A DNA stretch of 64,000 nt from Streptomyces sp. NBC_00102. Its GTDB lineage: Bacteria; Actinomycetota; Actinomycetes; Streptomycetales; Streptomycetaceae. Position numbers and translations under genes: made by a program. Each line of letters begins with the position of its first letter. Positions within the stretch are counted from its first letter, which is position 1. The notes below the pieces were generated by a model that saw only the letters and a program-made list of their open reading frames with translations, made no database searches and was not told where the DNA came from. The stretch spans positions 496,001-560,000 of the forward strand of contig NZ_JAPEMC010000002.1 of NCBI RefSeq assembly GCF_026343115.1. The letters are read 5' to 3'. Below, piece by piece: positions 34,101 through 43,700 of this stretch.

Positions 34101-35792
34101 GCCCCGGAGGAGCTCCCCACCGACCTGAAGGCCCTGGTCGACACCCTGATCGAGGCCACCGGGCGGTTGGAGGACTTCACCCAGCAGCCCAGGCCCTGGC
34201 TGCCGCCCCTGGACGAGCGGATCGCCCTGGAGGAGCTGCCCGCGCCCCCGGAACCCGCGGAGGGCGAACTCCCGGCGGTCCCGTACGCGCTCCTCGACAT
34301 CCCCTCACTCCAGCAGCGGCGCCTCGGCGCCATCCAGTGGTCGGCCTTCGGGCACCTCTACGTCATCGGCGCCCCGCGCTCCGGCCGCACCCAGGTGCTG
34401 CGCACCATCGCCGGATCCACCGCCCTGTGCATCGACAGCGGCGACCTGCACATGTACGCGATCGACGCGGCCGGCGGCGGCCTCGCGGCGCTGGAGGCAC
34501 TGCCGCACTGCGGGGGCGTGGTCTCCCGCCACGACACCGAGCGGATGGAACGGCTGATCAATCGCCTGGTCGCGGAGTTGACGATCCGTCAGCGCCTGCT
34601 GTCCCAGCACGACTGCGCGGGCATCAACGAACTGCGCGCCAAACTGTCCGCGGCCCGACGCCCCGCCCATCTGGTCCTCTTCATCGACGGCTGGGACGCG
34701 CTGAGCCAGCTCCTCGACGACTACGACGGCGGCCGGGTCTACGCCGACGTGGTGCGGTTGCTCCGCGAGGGCGTCGCGGCGGGCATCCACGTCATCGCCA
34801 CCTCCGAACGCGTCCTGCTCGGGGGCCGTCTGGCCGCGCACAACGACAGGCGTCTCGTGCTCCGGCAGACCGACCCCAGCGACTACAACGTCGTCGGCAT
34901 GGGCCGGGACCGGGTCCCCTCCCACGTGGCACCGGGCCGGGGCTGGCACGCCCCGGGCGGGGTCGAGGCGCAGATCGCGCTGCTGCCGACCGTCTCGCCG
35001 GAGAGGCCCGACCAGGGTGACGCGCTGCGCGCCATCGGCAAGCAGGCCTGGGCGCGGGAGAGCGAGGTGCCCTCGCAGAAGCGGCCGTTCAAGATCGGCG
35101 AGATGCCCACCCTGATCGGCTTCCAGGAGGCAGTCGACCAGGTCCCCAAGGCCCAACTGCGCCCGCTCTGGGCGCTGATGGGCGTCGGCGGCGACGCGGT
35201 CGGCCCGATCGGCTACGACTTCCAGGAGGGCGGCGGCTCCTTCGTCGTCGCGGGACCGCCCCGGACCGGCCGCAGCACCGCGCTCGCCGCGATGTCCGTC
35301 TCCCTGCTGCTCGGCGGCACCCGGCTGATCGTGATCACCCCGCGCGAGTCACAGCTGCGCCGGCTCGCCGCGCACGACCTCGCCCACGTGTTCCGCGAGC
35401 CGGACCCCTCCAACGAGGCGCTCACCGAGGCCCTGAACGCCGTCGCGGGACAGCCGGTGGTCGTGGTCGTCGACGACGCGGACCTGCTGCTGGCGGCGGA
35501 CGCCGACCGCACTCTGCGGCAGGTGGCCACGTCCGGGCGGGACCACATGCAGGGCCTGCTGCTGGCCGGCCTGCCGGAGTCGATGCACTCGCTGGGCTGG
35601 GTGGGTACGGCCCGCCGGGCCCGGCGCGGGCTGCTCCTCGGCCCCAAGAGCCCCGGCGAGGGCGACCTCATCGGATCCCGCATCTCCGGCGACCAGATCC
35701 GTACGCAGCTGGGGGCGGGACGCGGCTGGACGGCGGGCGAGAACGGCAGCGCCATCGCCGTGCAGGTGCCGCTGACGGTCCTGGACGCCTGA
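31200..35792 (+). CDS. EssC/EccC-like FHA-FtsK ATPase of a type VII secretion system
   Basis: 1530 aa. The N-terminal part (about 1-160) resembles the paired FHA-like domains of Firmicutes EssC. Two membrane helices lie at about 288-330 (FPFLMMISPLIMGLVMMFLF and the next segment). Three FtsK/SpoIIIE-type domains follow. Domain 1 has an intact Walker A, GTTGSGKS (705-712), and Walker B LLIIIDEFA. Domain 2 (GAPRSGRT, 1057-1064) and domain 3 (GPPRTGRS, 1352-1359) have Arg in place of the Walker Lys. It is the motor that recognises and exports WXG100-type substrates. Length and FHA-first layout are closer to EssC (T7SSb) than to the usual EccC. Genes for small T7SS proteins lie just downstream on the other strand. 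Confidence 0.88.
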   Translation: MRLTLSTVDARGHRADHLLDLPEGADLAALGEALGSAELYLGSSPLHPDLPVRGSGLREGSVVGLGVPVPSPAGASEAWRPPASDPALVEIQHVGGPGAGRVWRLGPGDHEAGTDRGCVLYLDGGGAPARGTWITVGTDGRVSLRLASDADAECGLRSLTPPPPVDPTTGTPLTAEEPAGPQDGGPGGHTPEPAPPGPDGHPVPPPLPPVGRLPVPDDGSVEWPAYADLSLGDHLLRLSRPFEADAAVNRAADGVGIEYNRPPRIVPHLDTESMTMQGPPADNTKRPFPFLMMISPLIMGLVMMFLFRSLYFVVFILLTPLMAVGNWVSGRRTGRKQYEENLRIYLVRRSWTELEMRQATIDERKLRADTFPDPASLLLTASGPGKGLWQRRRRDPDHLTLRVGTLTRPSLKRIDDGARDANHRQVHWRIADAPFGIELAEHGVVGISGPGAAPRTLAAWAVAQAAVLHSPRDLRIVVLTDREHADAWNWVRWLPHLRSTRPGAAVVSLGNDPESTAHRVNELIGEIQNRSDNNTSALSRSLQREPDIMVVLDGARRLRDVPGVVHLLTAGPAARVFSLCVDERERLLPEECTAVVTTTGNRLTVRTSGVPAVEDVRADQVDAQWCEEVGRALAPLRDVTVDSDSGLPEDVQLLPLIGHEPPDPAAFVRAWARRPATSSFVVGSGYDGPLTIDLVRDGPHGLIGGTTGSGKSELLQTMIASLAAGNRPDELAFVLVDYKGGSAFRECDRLPHTLGMITDLDGHLVRRALASLDAELRRREILLNEVEAKDHTEYRAKRSRDPRLPALPRLLIIIDEFATVVRELPEFVPGLISLAQRGRSLGLHLVLATQRPGGSVSNEIRANTNLRISLRVTDRSESQDIIDAPDAAGISASHPGRALVRRGSAAPVPFQTAYVGAERGGAAPDPAAVPDRPLRPIRSSELTWQRLGRPPALPEHSDDDPEATPGPAPEELPTDLKALVDTLIEATGRLEDFTQQPRPWLPPLDERIALEELPAPPEPAEGELPAVPYALLDIPSLQQRRLGAIQWSAFGHLYVIGAPRSGRTQVLRTIAGSTALCIDSGDLHMYAIDAAGGGLAALEALPHCGGVVSRHDTERMERLINRLVAELTIRQRLLSQHDCAGINELRAKLSAARRPAHLVLFIDGWDALSQLLDDYDGGRVYADVVRLLREGVAAGIHVIATSERVLLGGRLAAHNDRRLVLRQTDPSDYNVVGMGRDRVPSHVAPGRGWHAPGGVEAQIALLPTVSPERPDQGDALRAIGKQAWARESEVPSQKRPFKIGEMPTLIGFQEAVDQVPKAQLRPLWALMGVGGDAVGPIGYDFQEGGGSFVVAGPPRTGRSTALAAMSVSLLLGGTRLIVITPRESQLRRLAAHDLAHVFREPDPSNEALTEALNAVAGQPVVVVVDDADLLLAADADRTLRQVATSGRDHMQGLLLAGLPESMHSLGWVGTARRARRGLLLGPKSPGEGDLIGSRISGDQIRTQLGAGRGWTAGENGSAIAVQVPLTVLDA

Positions 35793-35804
35793 AGACCGCG
35801 TCGG

Positions 35805-35842
35805 CGTCGAAGGGCCGGGCCGCCTGGCCCGGCCCTTCGACG
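35805..35842. terminator. Bidirectional terminator, T7SS ATPase / WXG-like genes
   Basis: Perfect 17-bp arms (35805-35821, 35826-35842) with a 4-base loop GCCT, centred between convergent stops at 35792 and 35863. Confidence 0.92.
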
Positions 35843-35862
35843 TACGGCTCACCCGGGGACCG

Positions 35863-36198
35863 TCACTTCTGCGCGGCGGCCTCGGCCTGCGCCTTCTTGA
35901 TCTCCTCGACGATCTGCGAGTCGGACTGCCCCATCGACTCGGCGATCTTCTTGAAGTTGTCCGCGTACGAGGCGATGTTGGCCGCGGAGGTCTTCATCTG
36001 CTTGCTGAACTCGTTGTAGGCGTCCCGCATGACGGGGCTCGCCTTCTCGAAGACCAGGCCGTTCTGGAGCAGACCGCTGACGGTGCCCTCCAGCGAGGTC
36101 AGCTCGTTCGATATGTCCGTGAGCTTGTTGCCCATGGTGGTACAACCGCTGAAGATCTCGTCGTAGTCGAATACGACGTCGTCATTGCCGACAGGCAT
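35863..36198 (-). CDS. WXG100-like T7SS protein, 111 aa
   Basis: Small, almost wholly helical, acidic protein of Esx size. Two long helices are broken by a turn region with VFEKASP where WXG would be expected, followed by MRDAYNEFSKQ. A second shared block is SYADNFKKIAESM. The 103-aa neighbour has VLEKSSP and GYAKQFQAIKESV at the same spacing, so the two are paralogues and may heterodimerise as EsxA/EsxB do. Start ATG 36198 has GAAGGGGC upstream; codons further 5' are intergenic. It lies convergent to the EssC-like ATPase, its probable exporter. Confidence 0.8.
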   Translation of the reverse strand: MPVGNDDVVFDYDEIFSGCTTMGNKLTDISNELTSLEGTVSGLLQNGLVFEKASPVMRDAYNEFSKQMKTSAANIASYADNFKKIAESMGQSDSQIVEEIKKAQAEAAAQK

Positions 36199-36282
36199 CC
36201 TGACAGCCCCTTCTGTTGAGTGTCCCTGCGTCGTACGGGGCGCCAGGCCGTGTCCGACCATTCAGACACGGCCCAGGGCCGG

Positions 36283-36594
36283 TCAGTTGCCGCTGCTGTT
36301 GACCTTCTCGGCCAGGTCGGCGTCCATGCCCTGGACCGACTCCTTGATCGCCTGGAACTGCTTGGCGTAGCCCTTGATGGACTCCGTCGCCTGCGTCAGG
36401 GCGGTGTTGAACTTCTCGTACTGCTGCTGGAGGGCGGGGCTGCTCTTCTCCAGGACGAGGAAGGTGGACAGCAGACTGTCCACCTCCTTCTTGGCCTCCG
36501 TCATCCGGGGCACCAGGGTGACGTCGACGCTGGTGTTGAGCATCCCGGCAACCCGGTCGATCTCGGAGTAGGAAAGGCGGATGTTGGCTACCAC
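36283..36594 (-). CDS. WXG100-like T7SS protein, 103 aa
   Basis: Helical-hairpin protein of WXG100 length. It reads SYSEIDRVAGMLNTSVD in helix 1, a STFLVLEKSSPALQQQYEKF turn-helix region lacking WXG, and GYAKQFQAIKESVQGMD near the C-terminus. It is a paralogue of the 111-aa protein 84 bases downstream. GTG 36594 has AGGGAG upstream. The canonical C-terminal YxxxD/E export motif is not obvious. Likely a secreted partner of a heterodimer; this is inferred from fold, size and location. Confidence 0.8.
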   Translation of the reverse strand: MVANIRLSYSEIDRVAGMLNTSVDVTLVPRMTEAKKEVDSLLSTFLVLEKSSPALQQQYEKFNTALTQATESIKGYAKQFQAIKESVQGMDADLAEKVNSSGN

Positions 36595-36669
36595 GAGTGG
36601 TTCTCCCTCTGTCGGTCGGAGCTTCGATAGGTGCTGCGGGCGAATCCGCGGGCAGAACCGCGGTGCGCG

Positions 36670-37632
36670 TCAGGCGTAGGTGTACGAGTAGTCGTCCTCC
36701 TCCTCGACGACCTCCTCCCACTCGGCGGTGGGGCCCGAGCGGGTGTACTGGGTGGTCTCGTCGTCCTGGACGACCTTCATCGTCCCGGAGCCGTCGTCGT
36801 TGATCACCACCGTCGAGGTGCTGGTCTTGCCGTCGCCGCCGGTGGTGGTCACCGTGTAGTCGCGGGTGTCGTACGGCTTGCCGTCGCCGGGCGGGTCGAC
36901 CATCTTCGGCGCGCCCTGCTCGTAGGTGGTGGACGTGGTGAACGTCTGCCCGTTGGTCTTGACGGTGGACGTCTCCGTGATGACGTTGTTGTCCTTGTCG
37001 AGGACCAGATCGACGTCGACGGAACCGGTCGTCGTCTCGGAGTGGTAATGGGTCGGCGGAGTGTCCGGCGGCTTGGGCGGCGCGTCGCCGGGCTTCAGCG
37101 GCGGGTCGTCCGCATCGCGCCACGCCTGGCACCAGCCGGGTGCGTCGTCGGCGTTGCAGACCATGCGGATGCTCGCGTCCGGGTTCTTCTCGAAGTAGTC
37201 GGAGGCACCGATGCTCTTCAGGAAGTCGTCCCACTCCTTCTTGTCCTGCACCCAGTCGTCGTAGGCCTCCTTCTTGTTCTTCCAGTCCTCCAGCCCGATC
37301 GACTTGCCCATGACTCCGGCGCTGCCACTGATCTGGGAGTCGGCGTCGAAGAACACGTCGGAGACGCTCTTGAAGAGTTCGGCCAGTTCGTTCAGGCCGT
37401 CTTTGGCCTTTCCCTGGCGTCTCTTCGAGAAGGAGTAGAAGTAGTTGAACTCCGCCGAGAGATTCGCGTTCCCGAGGATCCTGCGGCGCTCACTGGATTT
37501 CGCGTCGCCCAGGCTCTGGTAGGCGCCCTCGCCGGCGCCCGCTCCCGCCTGGGACGCCAGATCACGGAGCTTCGACTGGACCTCGTGGAGCAACCCGTAG
37601 TCGATGGCGAAGTCCGAGGTGATGTCGGCCAC
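36670..37632 (-). CDS. Putative T7SS-associated secreted protein, helical N-terminus with beta-rich tail
   Basis: 320 aa. N-terminal half (about 1-150) is helical: ITSDFAIDYGLLHEVQSKLRD opens it, LXG/WXG-like in style, ending in a Trp/Lys-rich segment. The C-terminal half is beta-rich, with repeated Thr/Ser/Val strands (SETTTGSVDVDLVLDKDNN, TSTVVINDDGSGTMKVV) and an acidic Glu/Asp/Tyr end. A Cys pair (VCNADD, WCQAW) may form a disulfide. GTG 37632 chosen because AAGGAGG lies just upstream. It heads a leftward set with the two WXG-like genes (66-75-base gaps), divergent from the 2884-aa gene. No enzymatic motif recognised. Confidence 0.7.
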   Translation of the reverse strand: MADITSDFAIDYGLLHEVQSKLRDLASQAGAGAGEGAYQSLGDAKSSERRRILGNANLSAEFNYFYSFSKRRQGKAKDGLNELAELFKSVSDVFFDADSQISGSAGVMGKSIGLEDWKNKKEAYDDWVQDKKEWDDFLKSIGASDYFEKNPDASIRMVCNADDAPGWCQAWRDADDPPLKPGDAPPKPPDTPPTHYHSETTTGSVDVDLVLDKDNNVITETSTVKTNGQTFTTSTTYEQGAPKMVDPPGDGKPYDTRDYTVTTTGGDGKTSTSTVVINDDGSGTMKVVQDDETTQYTRSGPTAEWEEVVEEEDDYSYTYA

Positions 37633-37794
37633 GGCCACCTCCTTCCTGCTCGTACCTTGCTTCGACCACGCTCCGGACCCCACTTCGGTTCAACCGGGCC
37701 GCGGATTGGACGGCGGCAACCTTGAACCTGACGGGTGGCCCGTGCGTGGTCGGGATGAGGACACGACGCCGGACGAAGGAGGGGGTGGCCGGGC

Positions 37795-40700
37795 ATGGCC
37801 CGTCCCACTGACTGGAGTGCGCTGGGACTGTCCGAGGACCCGACTCCGGGTGATCCCGACGAGCTCGACCGGGTCATCGTCTCGCAGTACACGCTGATCG
37901 AGCTGGCACGGACCATCGACAGCGGGCTGGCGGAGGTCTCCAACAAGGCGTCCGAGGCCTTCAAGGGCAAGACCGCCGACGCGCTGCGCGGCAAGATCGA
38001 CGGCCGGATCCGGGGCTTCGTCACCACCTTCAAGACCGCCCACGAAGACGTCCGCACCGCCCTGCTCACCTACGTCGGAGTGATGCGCGCCCAACAGCGG
38101 GTCGCCGACGACGCGCTGACCGCGGCGGCGGCCCTGCCGGAGGACGACACCGAAGGCCGCGAAGCCCACAAGGCGACGGCGAAGTCGGCCGGGGACACCA
38201 TGGAGACCGCGGCCGACACCGCGGCCACCGCGATCGCGACAGCCGCGGAGTCGATCTCCTCGCCGGTGGACGAGTGCGAGGACCTGTGGAAGGCCCTGAC
38301 CTGGATCGCGATCATCCTGATCATTCCCGCGATCCTCGTCGGCGGCCCGATCGCCCTGCTGGCATTCGGCCTGAACCTTGCCATCATGATCAAGACGGCG
38401 ATCGACTTCTCCCGCGGTGACGCCAGCCTGACCGAACTGCTGCTGTCGATCGTGGGAGTGCTCGCCCCGACCACCAAGGGCCTGAACGTGGGCCAGGCGT
38501 GGAAGTCCATCAAGGGTTTCGGCGCACAGGGCATCAAGGGCACCAAGAACCTGGTCCTGGGCGGCCCGAACTCCTTCGGTCTCTTCGGGCGGCTGGGCCT
38601 CGGCATCGACGACACGTTCAGTGCCACGAGCTCCTGGCTCAAGGGCGGTCTGGGCGACGCGATCAAGTTCAACAAGATCAAGGGGCTGGAGGGCGTCACC
38701 CTCCTGGGCGGCGGCTCCGGTAAGGGTTTCCAGTTCTTCCCGCTCGGCGTGCAGCTCGGGGTCATCAACACCATCGGCGCCAAGGGCTTCTTCGGGCTGC
38801 ACAGCGTGATCGTCGGCTTGAACGGCATCAAAATGGGCGCCGGAGCGATCGCCAACGGCCTCTCCGGTGTCAAGGGACTACGGCTCTTCCTGCCGGTGGC
38901 CGCCGACGAGATGGGCCAGGGCCTCTTCCTGGCCTTCAAGATCGGCTTCATCGACCGCGGCGTCTTCGGCATGTACAGGTACGGGGCGTTCGTCAACGGT
39001 TCCTTCATCGGCGCGGGCAGCAAGGCCTCCGGGGTCGGAGCGGGCGTCTCCAACTTCTTCGACGCCGGCAACGGCGCCGGCATGAGCCTGGTCAAGGCCG
39101 GTGACTTCCACTTCGCTCCCGGCACCTTCGGCAACATCGGCGGCCCCGGCGGGCTCTTTGCCCCCGGCGGCCCGGTACCGCCCGGCCGGTTCGCCGCACC
39201 GCCCCCCGGCATCTCGCTGTCGATGCCGACCGATCTCTCGATCCACCTCGGCGAACAGGGCGGCTTCGCCAACCTCGGCCAGATCAACCTGCCCTCCATC
39301 GATGCCCGTCTCGCAGATCTGCCCTCCCTCGGGATGACCGGCGACCAGGCGCTGCCCACCCTCGGCGCCGTCACCCGGATCGACCTGCCCGGCGGCCTCG
39401 CGGGCCTCCCCAGCCTCGAGAACCTCCCGCAGACGATGCCCGCCCTCGGCCAGGTCAGCCTGCCCCAACTCGGCTTCTCGCCGACCCACATGCCGTCGAT
39501 GACGCTCGACACCCCGTCCGTCAACGGCAACCTCGCGGGCCTCCCGAGCCTCGAAAGCCTCCCGCAGACCACGCCCGCCCTCGGCCAGGTCAACATCCCC
39601 CAACTCGGCTTCTCCCCTTCCCCCGTGCCGTCGATGACGCTGGGCACCCCGTCCGTCGACGGCAACCTCGCCGGGCTCGGCCAGGTCACCGTGAACGCCC
39701 CCTCGCTGCCCGCGCTCGGACACATCAACGTGCCCTCCCTGGGCACGGCCGGTGCGGGCCACCTCGGCCTCATCCGCACCGACATGCCGACGGTCCACGC
39801 GCAGATCGTGGACCTTCCGTCGGTGGGCAGCACGGGTGGCCCCCTGGGGCAGGTCCAGCTCGGCAGCGTGAACGTGGCGTCGCTCGGCCTGAGCGCACCC
39901 CACTTCTCCGCGACGCAGATCAACACCGCGCTGGGCGGCGGCTTCGCCTCCCCGAACCTGAGCCCCGCCCTCGGCGACGCCGCCCCGCACGTCGACACCC
40001 AGCTCGGCCAGATCGACCTGCCCGACACCGGCACGGTCCTGGGCCACACCGACCTGCCGAACGTGAACCTGGCCACGGGACACGTGGACACCCCGGACGC
40101 GCACACCGGCCCGATCGACACGGACCTGCCCACCAGCCACACCGGAGCCGTTCAGCTGCCAGGGCTCGGCCAGAACGACCTGGTGCTCTCCGTACCGCCG
40201 CCCACCGCGCACCTGGCTCCCGGCGTCCTCTCCGCCCCGGGCATCAACGGCAGGCTCGCGGACATCCCGACCGTACTGCCCGGCAACGGCTCGCCGATCA
40301 CCACGCCGAACACCGCCCCCCTGCTCAACAACTCGGCACTGACCCCGCCGAGCAGCCAGTTCTTCGCCGGCCTGATCGCGGCGATGAACCGCGAGCCCCT
40401 CACCGTCTTCATGGCCCCGCACATCACCTACGACTTCCATCACACCTTCACCCACCTCCCCCAGATGCCCGCCGGTGTCCAGGTCCAGGTCACCCCCGGC
40501 ACGGCCGGGCAGCTGGTGGACGTCCACGTGACGACCCCGGCCGGCACACCGGGGTCGGTGACCGCCACCCACGTTCCCGTGAACGGCCAGGACGTGCTGC
40601 GCGTCGAGCACACCCAGCTGGACGGGACGATCCAGCGCCTCGACTTCGAGCTGAGCGCCGCCAACGACCACCAGCTGCTGGACAGCCGGACCATCACCCC

Positions 40701-43700
40701 CGCCCGCGTCACCGGCGAGGACATCGAGATGGAGACCTTCCGGCCGGACACCGTCGCCGGCTCCTCGGGGGTCGGGGGCGTCGGAGGCGGGGGCCTCGGG
40801 GGCGCCGGCAGCACGGTGCCGCTGCCCACCCCCGTCGTGCACGTGGTGCCGCTACCGGGCCTGACGGGCACCAACGTCACCATCCGGACCGATGCCACCG
40901 GCCAGATCACGCACGCCCATCCGGTGGCCGGGGGTGTGCCAGTCACCGTCCAGCACCTCGCCGGGAGCGGCCCCGGCGGTGTCGACATCGTCCGCGTCGA
41001 GCAGACCGTCACCGCGGGCGCCGAGATCCGCCGCTGGGAGTTCACCGCCGACCTGACCGGCAACCGGCTCGTCGCCGACGAGCGGGTCTTCCCGCTCAAC
41101 GACGGCGCCCTGGGCGGCGGCGTCATCACCGTCGACCTCGCCGCCGGAGTCCCCACCGTCCGCCACCTGGACAGCACCGGCGCCGTGCGGGCCACCGGCG
41201 GGCGGCCCATCCTGATCAGCCCGACCTCCCTCAACATCCCCTCCGCCCACGGCTTCCACCTCTACGACCCCACCACCGGCCTGCAGACCCACACCGGTCT
41301 CACCCTGGTCGACGCCCACGGCGCCCCCACCCCCTTGCACGTGCTCACCCCGCACACCCCGCCCGGCGGCGGGGCCGTACCGCCCCTCCAGCTCACGGGC
41401 GCCGACGGAGTGACCCCGCTCGGCACGGTCACCGTCCCCGCCCACGGAGGCGGCGTGTTCCACGTAAGGCCCACACCGGCCCCCGGCGCCGCTGCCGTCC
41501 CGCACCTCAGCGTCCACCGGGCCGACGGCACCTTCACGCACCACGCCCTGCCGGTCCCGGCCGTCACCCTGGCCGGGGGAGCGGGCCCGGCCTTCGTCCG
41601 CCTCCCGGACAGCGCCGGCGGGCTGCCCTCGCTCGTCCACGCGGACGGTACGGGCGTCGCCGGGGCCACCGTGCACCCGCAGGGGGTCAACGGCTCGCTC
41701 GGCTTCCGGATCGACCAGAACGGACAGCACCTCGTCGTCAGCCCGGCCGGTGCGCACACCCACAGCGCGGTCTCCCTCCGGGGCCCGGGCGTCCCGGCCG
41801 GCGGCCAGTTCGTGTTCAGCCCTCCCGGCACCCCCCACACGCCCCTCGCGCGGCTGCACGACCGGAGCGGCACCCCCGGCGCCCCGGTGGCGTGGGTGGA
41901 CGGCACCTACCACGTGGCCCTGGGCGGCAACCAGTTCTCCGTCCACACCCCCAACGGCGCCTACGCGCACCAGGCCCTCGCCGTGGGCGGGCTGACCGTC
42001 GCCCCGCCCGGCGGCACCTTCCTGCGGGCCGACCCGGCCAACCCGGGCGGCTCCCTGCTGACGCGGGGCGACGGCACACCCGTCCCCGGCGCCCAGGTCC
42101 ACCCACAGGTGGGCGGAGAGTTCCGCATCACCCACAACAACCAGCACATCACCGTCAGCCCCACCGGTGCACACACCCACGACACCGTCACCCTCCAGGG
42201 GCCGGGGGCCGGCCAGTACGTCTTTACTCCGGTCGCCACCCCGAACGTGCCCGTCGGGCACCCGCGGGCCGGCAACGGGGCCGTCGACACCACCGTCACC
42301 GTCCAGCGGACCGGCGGCGAGTTCCGCCTCACCGACGGCCACGGCACCGTGAACGTGTTCGACCCCGCGACCGGCGCCCACCTCCGCACCGACGTCCCCG
42401 TCAGCGGCGGCACGGCACTCGACGGCCACTTCGTCCGGACCGACGCGGCCGGGACCGTCACCGTCGTACGCGCCGACCTCGGCGCAGCCCCCGGCCTGCG
42501 GGCCACCCCGCAGCCGGGCACGGCGGGCGGCGGCTTCCGCCTCGACCAGGGCAGCACGCATCTGGTGGTCGACCCCCGGGGCGCCCACACCCACACCGCC
42601 GTCGAGCTCCGGGCCCCGGGCACCGCGGGCGGCACCGGACAGTACGTCTTCCACCCCGCGGCGCCCGGCGGCGCGGGCCCGCACCCGCAGGTCAAGGACG
42701 GCACGGGCGCCGACCTGCCGGACACCGTCACCGTCCGCCCGGACGGCAGCCTCCAGGTCACCGGCGCCGGGACGATCCGCTTCCACGACGCCACCGACGG
42801 GGCCTTCCGCTTCAGCCTCGTACGCCTCGTCGACGCGGCCGGCACCCACCTGCCGGAGACCGTACGGGTGTACGGCGCGGGCGGAATCCGCCTGCTGGAC
42901 CAGCACCAGAACGTGGTCGACGGGGCCGTGGTCACCGTCCGGCCGGGCGGCGGGTTCCGGGTCGAGCAAGCGACCGGCGAGTTCTCCCTGTACGACGCGG
43001 GCGGCCGCCTGGACTTCCGGGCCGTCCCGGTCGCGGGCGGCGCCCCCAACGCCCTCACCGTCACCCCGACGGCCGGCACCGCCTTCACCGTCGTCCCACT
43101 CGGCGACGCCGTGAAGCTCTCCGACGCGAGCCTGTCCCGGTTCGTCGACATCACCCCGGGCGGTCCGCGGGTCCTCGACGGCCACCTCACCGTCGTGCCG
43201 GGCCACACCATCGCCCCCACGCCGGTCGGCGGCTGGCGCGTCGACCCGCCGGGCAACCTCCGGCTGGGCGAGTTCACGGAGTACGCCGCCGACGGCACGC
43301 TCACCCTCCAGCGGATCAACATCGTCACCAAGGGGCGGATCAAGGCCAACAACCACCTGGAGCTCCACCACGTGGCCACCGGCGGCGCGGGCGGGAGCCC
43401 GGCCGGCACCTGGAAGCTGATCCGTACCGACGGCGCGGGCGTTCCGCTCCCCGGGGTGGGCGGCAAGTGGTTCCACAACGGGCTGATCACCACCAAGGGC
43501 ATTCCGCAGGGCCGTGTCCACCTCACCACCCACTCCGGAGTCACCGTCTTCGAGTCGCGGCCGCTGCCCGGCGGGAACACCCTCCACTCCTTCCAGTCCA
43601 GCGCCGGCGCCGAGGTCTCCACCTTCTCGTTGGGCAACCAGCGCGGCGAATGGCACGAGATCGACCCCCAGGGCGCGCTCGTGCGCAACGGCGACCGGCA

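Noticed and set aside
38878..40842. Minus-strand ORF in the LPSLG-repeat region
   Set aside because: Mirror of the repeat-coding frame; its apparent repeats are copies of the sense repeats.
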